Part shown: positions 10,401 to 20,721 of the stretch, piece by piece
Layout of the letters: each line of letters starts with the position of its first letter
Position numbering within the stretch: position 1 is the first letter of the stretch
From: Daedaleopsis sinensis
Taxonomy: Eukaryota; Basidiomycota; Agaricomycetes; Polyporales; Polyporaceae
Assembly (NCBI GenBank): GCA_033807695.1
Contig: CM066311.1
Span: forward strand, 372,001-436,000
Length of the DNA: 64,000 bases
Direction: 5' to 3'
The notes under the pieces: generated by a model
Told to the model about the DNA's origin: nothing
Databases searched by the model: none
The model's input: only the letters and a program-made list of their open reading frames with translations
Translations under genes and position numbers: made by a program

Positions 10401-11185
10401 CGTACAGGGTCTATACCGACGGGTCCGACATAGACGGTGGAGTTGGCGCGGCAGCAGTGCTCTACGTGCCAGGGAGACGGCGCCCCAAGACGCTTCACTA
10501 CCACCTCGGGCCGTCCAAGCGGCACACCGTCTACGAGGCGGAGATTGTGGCCACCATCCTAGCGCTCATCCTGCTCCTCGCGGAGCGCGCGCGGGGACCC
10601 ATTCGGCGGGCATCCATCGCGCTGGACAACACGGCGGCGATCCAGGCCTCCACCCTCCGCAGCGCCGCCCCTGGCCGCTACCTTACTGACGTCTTCCACA
10701 GATACGTCAAGAAGCTCAAGATTGCCAATCCCGGGCTACGGCTCACGCTGCGTTGGGTGCCGGGGCATGAAGACGTGGCCGGTAACGAGGCGGCCGACGA
10801 GGCGGCGAAGGAGGCAGCGGGAGGGCGGTCGAGCGCATCTAACGGCCTTCCGCGCGAGATGTGCAAGCCCCTACCGCTCAGCGTATCGAGAGCGAGGCAG
10901 AACTATCAGCAGGAGTTGGAGCGGATCGCCCGAGAGCGGTGGCGAACGTCCAAACGCGGCACCCGCATGGCAAGGCTCGACGGAAAGATGCCCTCGAAGA
11001 GATACCTGGAGCGTGTGGCCACACTCCCCCGCCGTCACGCTAACCTACTCTTGCAGCTTCGCATCGGGCACATCCCGCTGTACTCCTATCTCGAGCGAAT
11101 CGACGCCCTCGACCCTCAGAACCGCCTACGACGAAGGGGCTGGCTCTGCTGCTGCCCTCGGGCCCCCTCGAGGGCGGCAGCATAG
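7409..11185 (+). CDS. LINE ORF2: endonuclease, reverse transcriptase and RNase H polyprotein
   Basis: About 1250 aa in the -1 frame relative to ORF1; the frame opens at 7409 and reads to TAG 11183-11185. It starts with an exonuclease/endonuclease/phosphatase domain (residues 1-245: WQQN, IQEPYL, GDFN and TDHFPI catalytic blocks). The reverse transcriptase follows at about residues 430-720 (FLDIKSAF with D608, SGIDQGCPLS, then SMDD at D700-D701). RNase H lies at about 990-1120 (YTDGS, E, LDNTAA, ADEAAKEAA). The first internal Met lies well inside the endonuclease, so no AUG can initiate a complete ORF2. A TTG at 7427 overlaps the ORF1 stop. The RT box reads SMDD rather than the usual F/Y-x-D-D. 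The C-terminus stops soon after RNase H without the CCHC/HLLLEC segment common in this group. Confidence 0.9.
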   Translation, partial: PPTRNVLNTPVAPLLRIWQQNINKSLDGQLELLHSALPTDYDIIAIQEPYLDHLRLTRSTPHWRVVYPAVRDRDTAGRTRSVLLVNTRLSTNAWTPISVPHADITAISIKTTTATVHLFNLYVDGAHDTAIHAATRAARTLTTAGGGEQHLVWLGDFNRHHPSWDDPDNHQLFSRANLARAELLINRVADLDMEMALPPSLATLESMNTKSRTRPDNVFCSEPLLECLRSCRVAEELRPLLTDHFPILTVLELPTDEAPPRLRRDFRKADWGEFNTSLAARLESRALPSAIKTPQDFDATLEAVMDDLQATIEEHVPLAPDTPYAKRWWTSELTKMRWQKERLGRVAHAHRNARTHPAHAEYRRFRNRYTDAIRIAKADHWNEWIDSVDAKTIWDANRFLKAGSTDGGRSRIPPLKIVKPDGRDDIITSNPDKGEEFYKTFFLPPGDVQVPGGPYPAPKFTFRPVTDGQVKQAIKSLRSFKAAGPDAVPNEVYKHCCDTLTPVLGRLFRATFELRYYPDRWKVSDTVVLKKPAKTDYTVAKAWRPIALLNCVSKILSRCVADVLVFEAERHSLLASYQFGGRTGRTTTDSIHLVTKTIKDAWRQRKAASVVFLDIKSAFPAAVPERLFHNLRMRGVPVEYVDWLRAKLDGRRTRLKFDDYESTLFEITSGIDQGCPLSVILYAFYNSDLIDSARLKGGELAVGSMDDVALVATGTTFADCHVKIRDFLERPGGGLAWSRSHNSAYSLDKFGLINCKARIKDAGPDLRLSDGTVISAASFHRFLGVLMDQNLKFREHTALAHSKGAKWVALLRRLAKTRNGLTLGIVRRLYLAVVIPSMLYASDTFLVPVRKLPGQKRRHGSVGNIRRLARVQRQALLVMTGALRSSATDSLEVHANLLPFDLLVDRMAHRAAVRLCALPRSHPLASHVQKAARKLVRRHRSALHELMDAYRPFLDYKNTERVSPSRLHPRWTPGHRTHVIKDRSKAIEDDPKWARHGAYRVYTDGSDIDGGVGAAAVLYVPGRRRPKTLHYHLGPSKRHTVYEAEIVATILALILLLAERARGPIRRASIALDNTAAIQASTLRSAAPGRYLTDVFHRYVKKLKIANPGLRLTLRWVPGHEDVAGNEAADEAAKEAAGGRSSASNGLPREMCKPLPLSVSRARQNYQQELERIARERWRTSKRGTRMARLDGKMPSKRYLERVATLPRRHANLLLQLRIGHIPLYSYLERIDALDPQNRLRRRGWLCCCPRAPSRAAA

Positions 11186-11692
11186 TCGACACCAGGCCTG
11201 CAACATGGAGATGGTGGACCCCCCTTTTTTCTCTTTCGTCTCTTTCTTTTCGGCTACGGCACGCGCTGTCCCACTGCTCTGGGCATGGCGGAGTTTTGAC
11301 GAGGGGCGGGGAACCGCAACTCGTATCCCTGAACTGTGGAAGAGATTGAAATCCTGCAGCAGGTTTAGAACCCATGGCCCCGCCTATTCGAGGGTCGGGG
11401 GCTGCGGGGGCAGCGCGTGACGGGGAGCCCTTTCTTACTACTACGACTCGTGTTCTCTCGTGCATCTCCCCTCTCCTCCACTCACCACTACTATACTAGG
11501 CTTCGGCCGCGCTCCCTCACTTAATGGCCCTGGTCGCCGTGCCTCGACTCTATTCTCTCACCCCCCTGCCACTGCCTTGCGACTTTTCTCGGACGGACAG
11601 TCGAATAGATAGCTACCTTGTATTGTACTGCCTACCATAGGGCTAGGCCCTCGAGGGCGGTAAACTAGGATTACAAACAAACAAACAAACAA
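11186..11692 (+). other. LINE 3' untranslated region and (ACAA)n tail
   Basis: Non-coding 3' part of the element, CT-rich at first, ending in a run of ACAA units at about 11673-11692. A short motif CCCTCGAGGGCGG occurs both at the end of ORF2 (about 11164-11177) and near the 3' end (about 11648-11660). It may be part of the region recognised by the element's own reverse transcriptase; that role is inferred. Confidence 0.7.
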
Positions 11693-11704
11693 ACGCTTTG
11701 GGGT
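11693..11704. repeat. Right target-site duplication of the LINE
   Basis: ACGCTTTGGGGT directly after the ACAA tail. The match with 5606-5617 is 12 of 12 bases. Confidence 0.85.
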
Positions 11705-12299
11705 CTTCTTGATGACCGCTCGGAAGAGGTCATGCGTGTACTACTGCTAGTACCGGAGAGAACGTTGAAGCAGTGAGTCTCAGTTTGAGCTTGACATTCA
11801 TTGCTCTGTTTACAGATACGAGCACACAGCCAATACCACCCGGACCCAGTATCAACTGTTGTATCAGCTGTCTCACCTGAAACGTTTTAAGGTATGGCGA
11901 GGTGAGTAGTCGGACATGGATCGTGCTAAGCGCTCACTGACACTGATACCGGACGTAGTGATATCAGTAGGTCACGTACATCTACACCAAGGCTTGAAGA
12001 TGCTTGCAATGCGAGCTACCGCCATCTTTACTCTCGTGCGATGCGGACGTGTACGGAGACCGATGTTGGACTATATGCTCAGGTCGTATCCTGCATGTAT
12101 GATTGCAGAGCAGTCTGCAATTCATCTCACTACCGGATGGTTATCTCCACCGGTTCATGACACTCATAGTTCCGGTCGACGGAACATTCCAATGTCCGGC
12201 TTTACGGTGGATGACATCGGGTGAGCAAGCCACCTAGTAGTGTGACATAGTCTGGTCTAATGCCGACGAGCAGATAATCTTGCGCGCCAAGACGCCGTG
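11705..12299. other. Interval between LINE and first F-box copy
   Basis: No frame with recognisable domains. A TATA-like ATATAAATT lies at about 12299-12307, just before the degraded F-box gene. Confidence 0.4.
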
Positions 12300-12309
12300 G
12301 ATATAAATT

Positions 12310-14186
12310 ATGAGGTCTTGCACTAATCATCTCTCATCCTCTCATCACCATCTCATCTACTCCTTCGCACTAGCAATCAGAATTTACACCGTCCCGGATA
12401 ACTCGCAGCACACCGTTTTCACCAACAGCGACATCCTGAAGGAGATCGTCTCCCATGCCAATCCGCAGACGGAGCGTCCCGTGGAGTATTGGGGCCCGAT
12501 GCAGCTCACGAAGGTCGACGAGGCGACGAAGGCTCTCGCAAGCAGCGCTCAGACTACCAAGGCCTTTTCAACGGTCGCCTTGGAGAACTTCTGGGCGGCT
12601 CCCCGCGGCGGTCTCTACACCCTCCTGAGCCTCTTCTCTGCGTTCCAGGCGGAGAAGACGCAAGGCAGGGTCACGTTGCCCTGAGGCAAAGTACAAGGCT
12701 ACGAGCTCTACATATATGTGCGTCTCTCCAGCAGCTCACGAGCAAAGTTTACTATTGCGTGCTGCTGACCCATGTTGTCGCAGAGTCTGAAAGGCCCAAT
12801 TAAGGACGACGAGTGAAAGACGTTTTTCGAGTGCGCCGCGCGCGTGCGCGAGCTCGCGTTCCATTCGTACTACGACCAGCGACTACACTGGAAGATACAC
12901 TCCTCGGTCTTCGACGAGCTCGTTCGCCAGAACGCTGGCAAGCCCAAGCTGTTCCCGGCTCTTCGCTCCCTCCGCTGGCAGCGAGCACCGCCGGAGAGCG
13001 ACATGAACAAGGTTGCTCTCCCGCTCCTCGTCGGTCTATCCTTGTCCTCCATCGCCTTCATCAACCGTCCCGTGACACGAAGTTCGTCTCCCCCTTGAGA
13101 GGCTGCCCCGAAGACGTGCAGACGGTCATCGAGCTGTGCCCTGCCATCCAGGAGGTCTATGTCGACGTCCGCTTTGACGCGCCCGCCTCGCTCGCTGAGC
13201 TGGCGAAGTATCAGGAGCTGCGGACGTTCGTGGCGAAGACGGCGGTCCACACGCAGACGCTGGACCTCCTCAAGTCCCTTCCGCACCTTCAAGTGCTCAA
13301 CATCGCCCTCCCGCTCCAGGAGCATCCGGGTGGACCCCAAGACGCAGCACACGCCGTCGCGATGCCACCTCCCGGGCACGTGCTCGGAAAGCTCGAGAAG
13401 CTCAGAGCGAACATGCGGGCAGTCCCCTCCGCCGTCTCGCTCCTCACTTCCGTCTCCTCCACGACGCTCTCCACCCTCGCGCTGGACGTTGGCTCGGCGG
13501 CTCCGGATGACGACTCGGACTCGGACTCGGACTCGGACTCGGACTCGGACTCGGACCCGGACTCGGAATCGAAGGGCCCAGACCTGCACTCCGCCGTCAT
13601 CGAGCTTATGGCCGCCTTCCACCCCTTCGCGGCCTCGCTCACTTATGTTGATCTGAGCATCAAGCTGGACGACGAGGTTGAGTCCTCCAAGGGCGACACG
13701 ATCACATTCGGGAGAGCCGCGGTCCAACTTCTGGAGCTGCAGAAGCTGCAGACCCTCCGCGTCCACATCCACGGGATATATCTATCGATCACGGACTCGA
13801 ACGTCGGGGACATGGCGAGGTCCTGGCCGCACATCGTCGCCCTGCACATCACCGACTTCTGCGCCTTGGTCAGCGACAAAGACCGTGCCGCCGCCGCCGC
13901 CGCCGTGGTGACCCGCCCGACGGTGGGTGCGATCGTCGCACTCGCGAAGCAGTGCAAGGGCCTCGTGAGCTGCGTGCTTTCCGCCGCGAAGGTGGTCGAG
14001 GCAGACGTGCAGAGGCTCGAGCAGGACGCTACGACGGTCCCGAGGGTGCAGCAGCTCACGCTGCAGCCGAAAGACGGCACGGGTCTGGGGGAGCTAACGG
14101 TCGCCAACCCTGAGAGGCTGAAGGAGGCTCTGCGGAAGGTGTTCCCGAGCATCGACAAGGAGCGGGTGTTGGCCGGGATGTGGTAG
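12310..14186 (+). pseudogene. Degraded F-box-like gene, copy 1 of a three-copy family
   Basis: Clearly homologous to the genes at 20722 and 23601: it shares WGPMQLTKV, FWAAPRGGLYTLLSLF, CAARVRELAFH, GCPEDVQTVIELCP and the C-terminal half. Several lesions are visible. (1) Where the paralogues have the start ATG, this copy reads GTC; the only upstream ATG (12310) sits right after the TATA-like box. (2) The Trp codon of the paralogues' EEW/HEW is TGA at 12814-12816. (3) The frame changes between about 13060 and 13090 with no room for an intron. (4) The region around the expected intron (about 12680-12790) no longer reads cleanly. The C-terminal 457-aa frame (12813-14186) is otherwise open. It carries a (Asp-Ser)n run encoded by GACTCG repeats at about 13513-13560. 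Transcription of a truncated product cannot be excluded. Confidence 0.75.
13511..13560 (+). repeat. Hexanucleotide microsatellite (GACTCG)n
   Basis: About eight GACTCG units in the degraded F-box copy 1, read as alternating Asp and Ser in the open frame. The insertion is absent from copies 2 and 3. Confidence 0.8.
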
Positions 14187-14199
14187 TGAGGTCGAGGTG

Positions 14200-16370
14200 C
14201 CGTGGACGCGGCGCTACCGGGTGGAAAGCCTAGAAACTGTACTAGCTGCCTCGTTGTCACCTGTGGTATATTGATATGTCACAGATTCGAGTCATCCTCG
14301 GAACTAAGAGCCTCTTGCATACAACGTGAATTCGGACGCGTGACGTCGGACAGGAAACTCGAAACTCCGGCCCGGGCACGTTCTGCCTTTTGCTTTCGTG
14401 GGTAGACGTCCTAGAATTATTGTCTTCAGAGATTTGAGTCTATCAGAGTCTCTATTGTTGCGCCCAATTTTTTGTCTTGCCTACTGTGGCGAGAGGTGGC
14501 GAGTCACGAGGAGTTGTGGGTGCAAGTAAGTGGTGGGCGCACCTTCCGTATGGAGTAACGCGGCGTATACATTGCTGGCGGAGTTTGAACACCTCTGTGG
14601 CGAGTTCTCGCCGTCTAGGCCGGGCTGCCTCCACAAGACCGTCGAATCCATCTCCTGCGAGATAGCTGAGCAAAACTGGTGCATGCGTGAGCCTCGAGGT
14701 CTGTATATGGGGCTGGGCAGGAGGAGAGGAGCTGCGGTGTGGATTGATGTGGGCGCAGATTTTAGGGGACGGCGCTGTAGAGTTTCCATATCCGGACAAA
14801 GTCTCGTTAGCCGCCGCCGGTGTGAGATCGATGCGTGGCGGACCAGATGATGCCACCTCGTTGTATATAGCCCTCCTGGGCTGCCGTCCTCCACTTTCCT
14901 CCTCTTCCCCGTTCCTCTTCCTCTGTCGCTGTTTCCCCTCCCCTCCTCCAACAATGTCCCCCTCTGGTCTATCTCTCGATCGAAACACCTGCAACTGCGA
15001 GTTCTAGCTGCCGTGGGTCACTGCTGATGCTGCAGATGCTTACGTATCCACGAAAAAATCGCGTCTGGGGCTTTTCTCGCAGGGATCAATCCCCCCTTCG
15101 TCCCTCGTACCGTTCCGCGCCCCCCCCTCGACGAGCTGCACGCTCGGGAACGGTGTAGGATGTATGAACGGCCATATCAGGCAAGTATAACTACTCGCTG
15201 TCGACGCCACCCATACTGATGCTGCTCTTCAGCGCAGATACGCTCTTATCCTCCGTCTTGCGGATCAGTGCTGCAGTCAGAGCCATGTACGAATGCGCAA
15301 GCCTCGTCCGACGACAACTAGGGACTGTCTGCTTGACTCTTCATCTGCTCTTGTTCGGTATGTGTACAGCCTCGTGGTCGATATTCCCACCGCTGCCCAC
15401 TATCACCATCGCCTAGGTTGGTGAACACTGGTCCCGTGTCGCGATCTCAGGCGACACATCTCGGCCTTTGCTTTACTACCGATCCTAGCGGACCTCACGG
15501 TCGTCCAGGCGCCAACGTCACGTTGGAGATACTGTCTCTCGGGGAACACGCCGTACATCTTCCGATCTTCCGCGATGGGTATATCGCGGCCCTCCCACTG
15601 GACAAACCGCCAAGTCCTCTCGGCGTCTGAACCTGCGCTCACTTTGCGCCCGTCCACGCCGGCGTGGTGATTCCATCTTCGCAGGCTGCTGCTTCGGCAA
15701 CAATCGCATGCGACGTGCTATATACCCCTCGTCGCATGTTTTGTGGGTGCCTCCTCCTTATCTGCCTGCTGGTCGACCCCTCTCTTCATCTGTGCTCCTC
15801 ACTCCGTCCGTTCCTCCTGCGGCTCCTCTCCTACTGCTTATTGCCTCTTCGTCTCCGTTACAACTCGGCCGCTCGACCACTCCTTGCTTCCGCTCGATCA
15901 CTCCTTGCTTCCGTCCTCGACATACGACGCCCGCGCGGGTCGGCGCTATACTCCATGGGCTTCTTAGGTGACACGCGGCGCCGCGGGCTGTGTTTTCCCG
16001 ACAATACGGTGTGGATAACATTTCCTCTGGACACTTATCCGCCATTTCTCTGCGTCAATAACCCTCGCCCTGCGTTTTCGGCTGTGCCGGGGATATTTTG
16101 TCGTGCCGAACGGTTCATGGTCCCTGGGGTCTGGTCTGGGGGGTGGATGGGGGTTTCCGCGCCCGAGCTGAACTGGCTCGCCCTGCATTCTCCGCTGAAG
16201 GTGAGTGGGTCGATTGGGCTACACGTGGAAGGGCAACGACTAGGAGAGCTCGCGGGCGTTCGCGGCTTTCTCTAGCTTTTGCACCTACATCCACCACGTC
16301 CTCCCGACTTGCGACGCTACCCGCTGCCATCCAGCCATTTTTCGTCGTTTTTCCGCCTCAAACACCATTT
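14200..16370. other. Interval without a firm gene; short duplications
   Basis: Contains pyrimidine-rich stretches with TATA-like boxes (near 14866, 15719 and 15947) that look like orphan fungal promoters. No following frame has a recognisable domain. A 21-bp tandem duplication (GCTCGACCACTCCTTGCTTCC and a one-base variant) lies at 15871-15912. A 70-codon frame at 15418-15630 has no identifiable homology and is not called. Confidence 0.4.
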
Positions 16371-16378
16371 CTACACCC

Positions 16379-17406
16379 ATGTCCGTTCCCCTGTCCCACG
16401 GTGTTCCGCGCAGTGTGCACTTTGCGGACGTCCCGCGAGTGCACCCTTTCCTGCGTGAGGAGGCGGCGTCGGTGACGCTCCCCGCTTATGCACAGAACGC
16501 CTTCAGCAACCCCGGGTACGTACTTCAAATACTAGCCGGTTTATGAGGTTTTGGAGCTAATCGCCTCAAAATCGGCTCCTAACAGATTGCCCCAAGAAGG
16601 CTACGCCGCACTGGTGAACCGTGCCAGGGGCGTACTTGTGTCCACCGTTCCACTCCCTGCTGTCGAGTAAGTCTCTTGCCAAACGTTACGTATTGGACCT
16701 TGGCTGAGATTTGTGTGTAGGAGCGTCGATCCCGTCCCACACGCTGGACGCGGCGACGCTGTCGTTCCCGTCCCACACGCTGGACGTGGCGACACCATCG
16801 TTCCTGCCCCACACGCTGGACACGGCGATGGAGCCAACGCCGTTCACGGCGAGCTACTCGACTTCAGGGCTTCGTGGAACCTGCTGTCCCCGCACACGAT
16901 GACTCTCGAGAGTCAGGAGTTAGATCAGCTCGTGTTTCCTAACTCATCCGGGACACACGACATGACCCTCCTCTTCGTTGTGCCGGGACGCCCGGACCAC
17001 CCGATCGTGCACACCATACGCTCCCCCGGACCCATCACCTGGGGCACTCTGCTCCGGGCGATCTGGGCGGCGGTGTACACGAGGGCAGTGGGCATCGATG
17101 GCCACGTTTTGGCGGGCGAGTGGAGGGACGCCGCCGCCGCTCGACGTGTGTCAACCGGGGTCGACGACCAGGCGGTGTTGAACATCGACCTGTTCGCTCG
17201 ACTTTGGCCGAACGGAGTCTTCTTCCGCGGCCTCACGCCCACCGGTATGAACCGTACGTACCGCGTACGGTTCGCCGAATGTGCAGCTGAGACCCGGATG
17301 CGGCTCTGTGAGTGCAGTTTCCGACTTCTCTCTACGTACGATACCGGACACTCGTTGACCTACGTGGTGTCCTCCCCCAGTGGACTCCCGCCCCGCTCGA
17401 GCGTAG
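16379..17406 (+). CDS. DUF6699-type hypothetical protein, paralogue 2
   Basis: Proposed exons are 16379-16515, 16586-16666, 16721-17307 and 17381-17406. Introns are 70, 54 and 73 nt with GTACGT, GTAAGT and GTGAGT donors, and all junctions keep frame. The product is about 276 aa. The N-terminus has RSVHFADVPRVHPFL, much like RVSFSDNV in paralogue 3. The middle holds three in-frame 12-residue repeats of the form VVPVPHAGRGDT, encoded by a 36-bp tandem repeat (16722-16829). The domain core follows: LLDFRASWNLLSP, TLLFVVPG, ITWGTLLRAIWAAVYTRA and a closing FFRGLTPTGMN. The last short exon is the least certain; reading on without it would extend the frame to 17531. Function is unknown. Confidence 0.65.
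16722..16829 (+). repeat. 36-bp tandem repeat, three units, inside DUF6699 paralogue 2
   Basis: Three in-frame units, each encoding a VPxPHAGxGD motif with small changes (R to H, V to A). It expands the linker before the DUF6699 core. Confidence 0.8.
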
Positions 17407-17539
17407 CCGTCATCCGCGAACTCTGTTTCTTTTTCTCTCGTAGCTACATCACCATCCAGGGCATAGCCCGTTTCTTTTCTCTCTACTGTACGAATAGCTA
17501 TAGCACCGCGCGCACTCAAAGCCCCGAGTAGCGTGTCGG

Positions 17540-20500
17540 AAAACACCATCTCCCGGTGTCTTAACCCCCACCTTGTCCTCCGCGTGCCTCAACCTGACCT
17601 GCGTCATCCCCGCGTGAAGGTAAACGTGAAATGATCATTAATGACTCGGAATGGTGTGCCCTTCCCTGCGACCTGGGACCCGTGAGCCCGAAAGTCTAAA
17701 ACCCAAAACGGCTGCAGCAACATTGACCCGAAATGGGCGCCTAATCTTGGTCGCCGTCTGCCACGACGACGCCCGCGCTCCGAGTTGGTGCACGCCGTTG
17801 GTCAGCGCTGCTCGTCTCCGTCTACCGCGTCTCACCCCTCGTTTGACTCGTAGGGACGTGCTCTGTGCCCTCGTGCAGGCTGTGAAACCCAACAGCGACG
17901 ATCATGCCTCGCTGTGCGACTAGTCTCCGCACTTCCAGCTTCAATATTACGACTGGCTGCTCAGATTCCCGCCAAAGGCCGATCTCTCTGCTTCGCCGTC
18001 TCTGCACGCTTCCATGGATGTGGGGTAGCGTATGAGGGTCGTTGGGTGCTGGGGCATGCGCGATCTGTGCGCACAGTCCAGGTGAGTCCTGTCGCCACGT
18101 CACGCTCGTCGCGCCCCGAAGCTTCAAGACTATAGCTTCTACCTCTCCACGATGCTCGAAGACTCCCATCTGGTCCAAAATGATCTGTGTAGGACGAGCA
18201 CGGATGGGACGTCCATGTATATGCGCTGGGCGCAGCCGGACGCACCACCTCTGGACCGGCGGCACAGTGCAACTCGACGGCCTTCCTTCTTCCTCATTCC
18301 GCTTGCAGACTTGGACTTTGGATCTAGGATACATATGAGTCCATATGTACGTGCGTCCACACGCAAACCGCATCTCCATATTCATATCTCGCGTCGCGCA
18401 TCGCAGATCCACATAGCACGGAGACCGCCACCGCGAATGGTGTCGCAGCAGCCCTTACCGTTGTTGGATGGATGAAGATATTCTCTCAGTGCCCTTGTGG
18501 ACAGCACAGGGACTGTTGCTCCCATCCCCATACCAGGCTTTCCACATACAGATCCAAGGACAGTCGATGCGTGCGGTCTTGCCGTTCTCGTGCATCGAGA
18601 CCCTGTTCCTTGTCCCCGCCGGGTTATTAGAAGATACAACGGCTCGCGATGCGCTTGGCGATAGCCTCAAGGCCGCGTTGCGACCTTGCGAGCGCACGGA
18701 ACCTTTGCCGCTATCCCCATACTATGATTTCCATATACAGACCCAAGGACAGTCGACGACCCGTTCCTTGTTCTTGCCGGGCTCCCACCTCCCTGCATTC
18801 AACAAGCTCGCGACGCATGGCAAGACAAGAGCCTCAAATCCTGCTTAGAACAGCCTCCTGGCCGCACCACAACGCTGCGAGCCGAGGGTACAGGTGCCGT
18901 CGGTCTCCTCTCTCCGCGCTCATGGGTGCCACGGTCTCCTGTTCGCTCCATCCTCCTCGTCCTCCTCGCCGTCATAAGATCTCCTCCTGTTTCGACCTCC
19001 CTGCAAGACGGCATGGGTGCCAAGTATGCTATGGATGGTGCGGAGTGGCGGAGCATGCAAGATCTGGCGGTGTGCGCAGGGTGAGTCCTACTGTCTCCGC
19101 CACGCTTTACGTCCCGATATTGAGGCCTCCCGCTCGTCCCATCTGATTCCAGCACTATAAGACTCCAAGACGACTACGGGCACGAACTCCGCGAATCTGC
19201 GTATGCTCGCAACTCGAAGTACGTCAGTACTGGGGTAGTGCAAGCCCTGTCACTGGGATCCGCGCTCCCGAACACGCACATATGAGTCCATATGTATGTG
19301 CGCGCACGCCACATACTGCCGATCCGCACACGTAGCACGAAGACCGCCACCACGATCGAGAGGGGATCGGCGCCCCGGCGCTTGCCATCGTTCGGTGAAG
19401 ATTTCCGCTCAACTCGACTGTATACCGTTGTGGAGCGCAACCCCGGGACCGCCACCGCCGCCTCCGCGCGCGTTGCCGCCTTACTCGTGAGAGTGGTGGT
19501 TTACACGGACCGCCGACGCGGTCTTGTCCTCGCGTATGATGACTTTAAAGAGGGAGCCCGGTTCCTTATCCTCTTGGCATAGGCCCCATCCCGCACTGTG
19601 TTCGCAATGAGCGTTCCTTCCCTTCGGTTCTGGCCAGCGTCGATGTGAGCCTACGTGAACCTAAGCTCACGAGGGCGCGCTGCAAGTGCCCTATGTCCAT
19701 ACTTCCATCTCTCCCACTCGCCGGCCGACTGCTACGAGCGGGCGCCACCGCACCATTCCTCACAGGCCGCGGTGGATATACAAACACACCCCGCATCGTC
19801 CGGTTCCCGATCATGTTGCACGGACACGGCCAACTTGATCTTGATCCGATGGCCCTATCGCGTCCGGTGTCGAACGGGCTCTCAGTTGTCTATGGTGGAG
19901 AATCGGCTACGGGATGGTGTGAAGTTTCGGCGGTCTGGATTTCGGAGGGTGTGTGTGGAGTGAGATGGGTTGTACGCGTGAGTGATCAGGTCATATTGAG
20001 TGAGACGCTTCCAGACGCAACTCACTCTCTACCTCAGTCGTACATACCCTGCAGGCACCCTTATCCTTACGTGCAGAAGAGGAGTCGCTGTCTGAGCTAG
20101 CCTGTCAGAGGTTGCGCTATATAGGGAGCTAGGCCTTCATATGGACTGGTCTTTGTGCTGTCAGTTATACAGATGAATAGCAGGAAGCTGGAAGATTGTC
20201 TGAGTCGAAAATGGGAGCCTCCCTTCGAGTGTGAGTCATTCACACAATCGTCATGTATCCCCGAGGGCAGCATAGCGTGCAGCTGATAGCATCCAACAGG
20301 GCCGAGACTCGTCTGCTAAATGCGACGTTCAAAGAGTGCGCTCTTTTACGTGTCTCTGGGATACGCACGCGAATCAGGCAGCCCGATCGCCTATCGTACG
20401 CTCCAACTCGGCGTGGTTGGATTCTCCCGCCTGGTTCTTGCTTGCGTGACTCGGACTGTGCCTTAAAACTAGGAGGCCACCTTCCGTGATAATTCAGCCC

Positions 20501-20700
20501 AGCTCACGCTGATCAAACAGATACGCAGTGAGGAGAATAGCTGCATCTGTTAACACCAGTGGTATATCTCGCTTTTGGTACCTTGCTGAATGCACCGAGA
20601 AAGAAGACCGGATAGTAGCCTTTCCAAGCGCTCGCCCTCAAGCATTTAATGTGCCGCGATCCCCTGTTGCCCATTTGCCTCCTCTTCCTCATCCCTCCCG
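17540..20700. other. Degenerate, partly duplicated interval
   Basis: No complete gene recognised. Two diverged direct copies are visible. One spans about 18045-18440, the other about 19040-19390, an offset near 950 bp. Both contain the palindrome ACATATGAGTCCATATGT (18331-18348 and 19278-19295) followed by similar GC-rich text. A smaller direct duplication sits inside (about 18515-18625 and 18704-18782; shared CCAAGGACAGTCGA). These look like remnants of tandemly copied genes or flanks. Confidence 0.5.
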
Positions 20701-20721
20701 CATACACACCTAGCTGTAACC

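Larger units (their letters stand above)
5618..11692 (+). mobile_element. Full-length Tad-like LINE (non-LTR retrotransposon)
   Basis: A 12-bp direct repeat ACGCTTTGGGGT occurs at 5606-5617 and again at 11693-11704, immediately after a 3' tail of ACAA units (about 11673-11692). Everything between is one element: a 5' leader of about 140 nt, ORF1 with zinc knuckles, ORF2 with endonuclease, reverse transcriptase and RNase H, a 3' UTR of about 500 nt and the simple-repeat tail. A perfect duplication and long open frames point to a recent insertion. The domain order APE endonuclease, RT, RNase H plus a CCHC ORF1 fits the Tad1 group common in fungi. Clade assignment is inferred from architecture only. 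Confidence 0.9.

Noticed and set aside
10722..11420. 232-codon plus-strand frame overlapping the end of LINE ORF2
   Set aside because: Shadow frame of ORF2; its only unusual part, after 11160, is 3' UTR.
12870..13772. 300-codon minus-strand frame with an Arg-Val repeat
   Set aside because: The repeat is the antisense reading of the GACTCG microsatellite in the degraded F-box gene.
14452..14994. 180-codon minus-strand frame
   Set aside because: No domain, no splice pattern, and the opposite strand has a promoter-like CT-rich leader across its 5' part.
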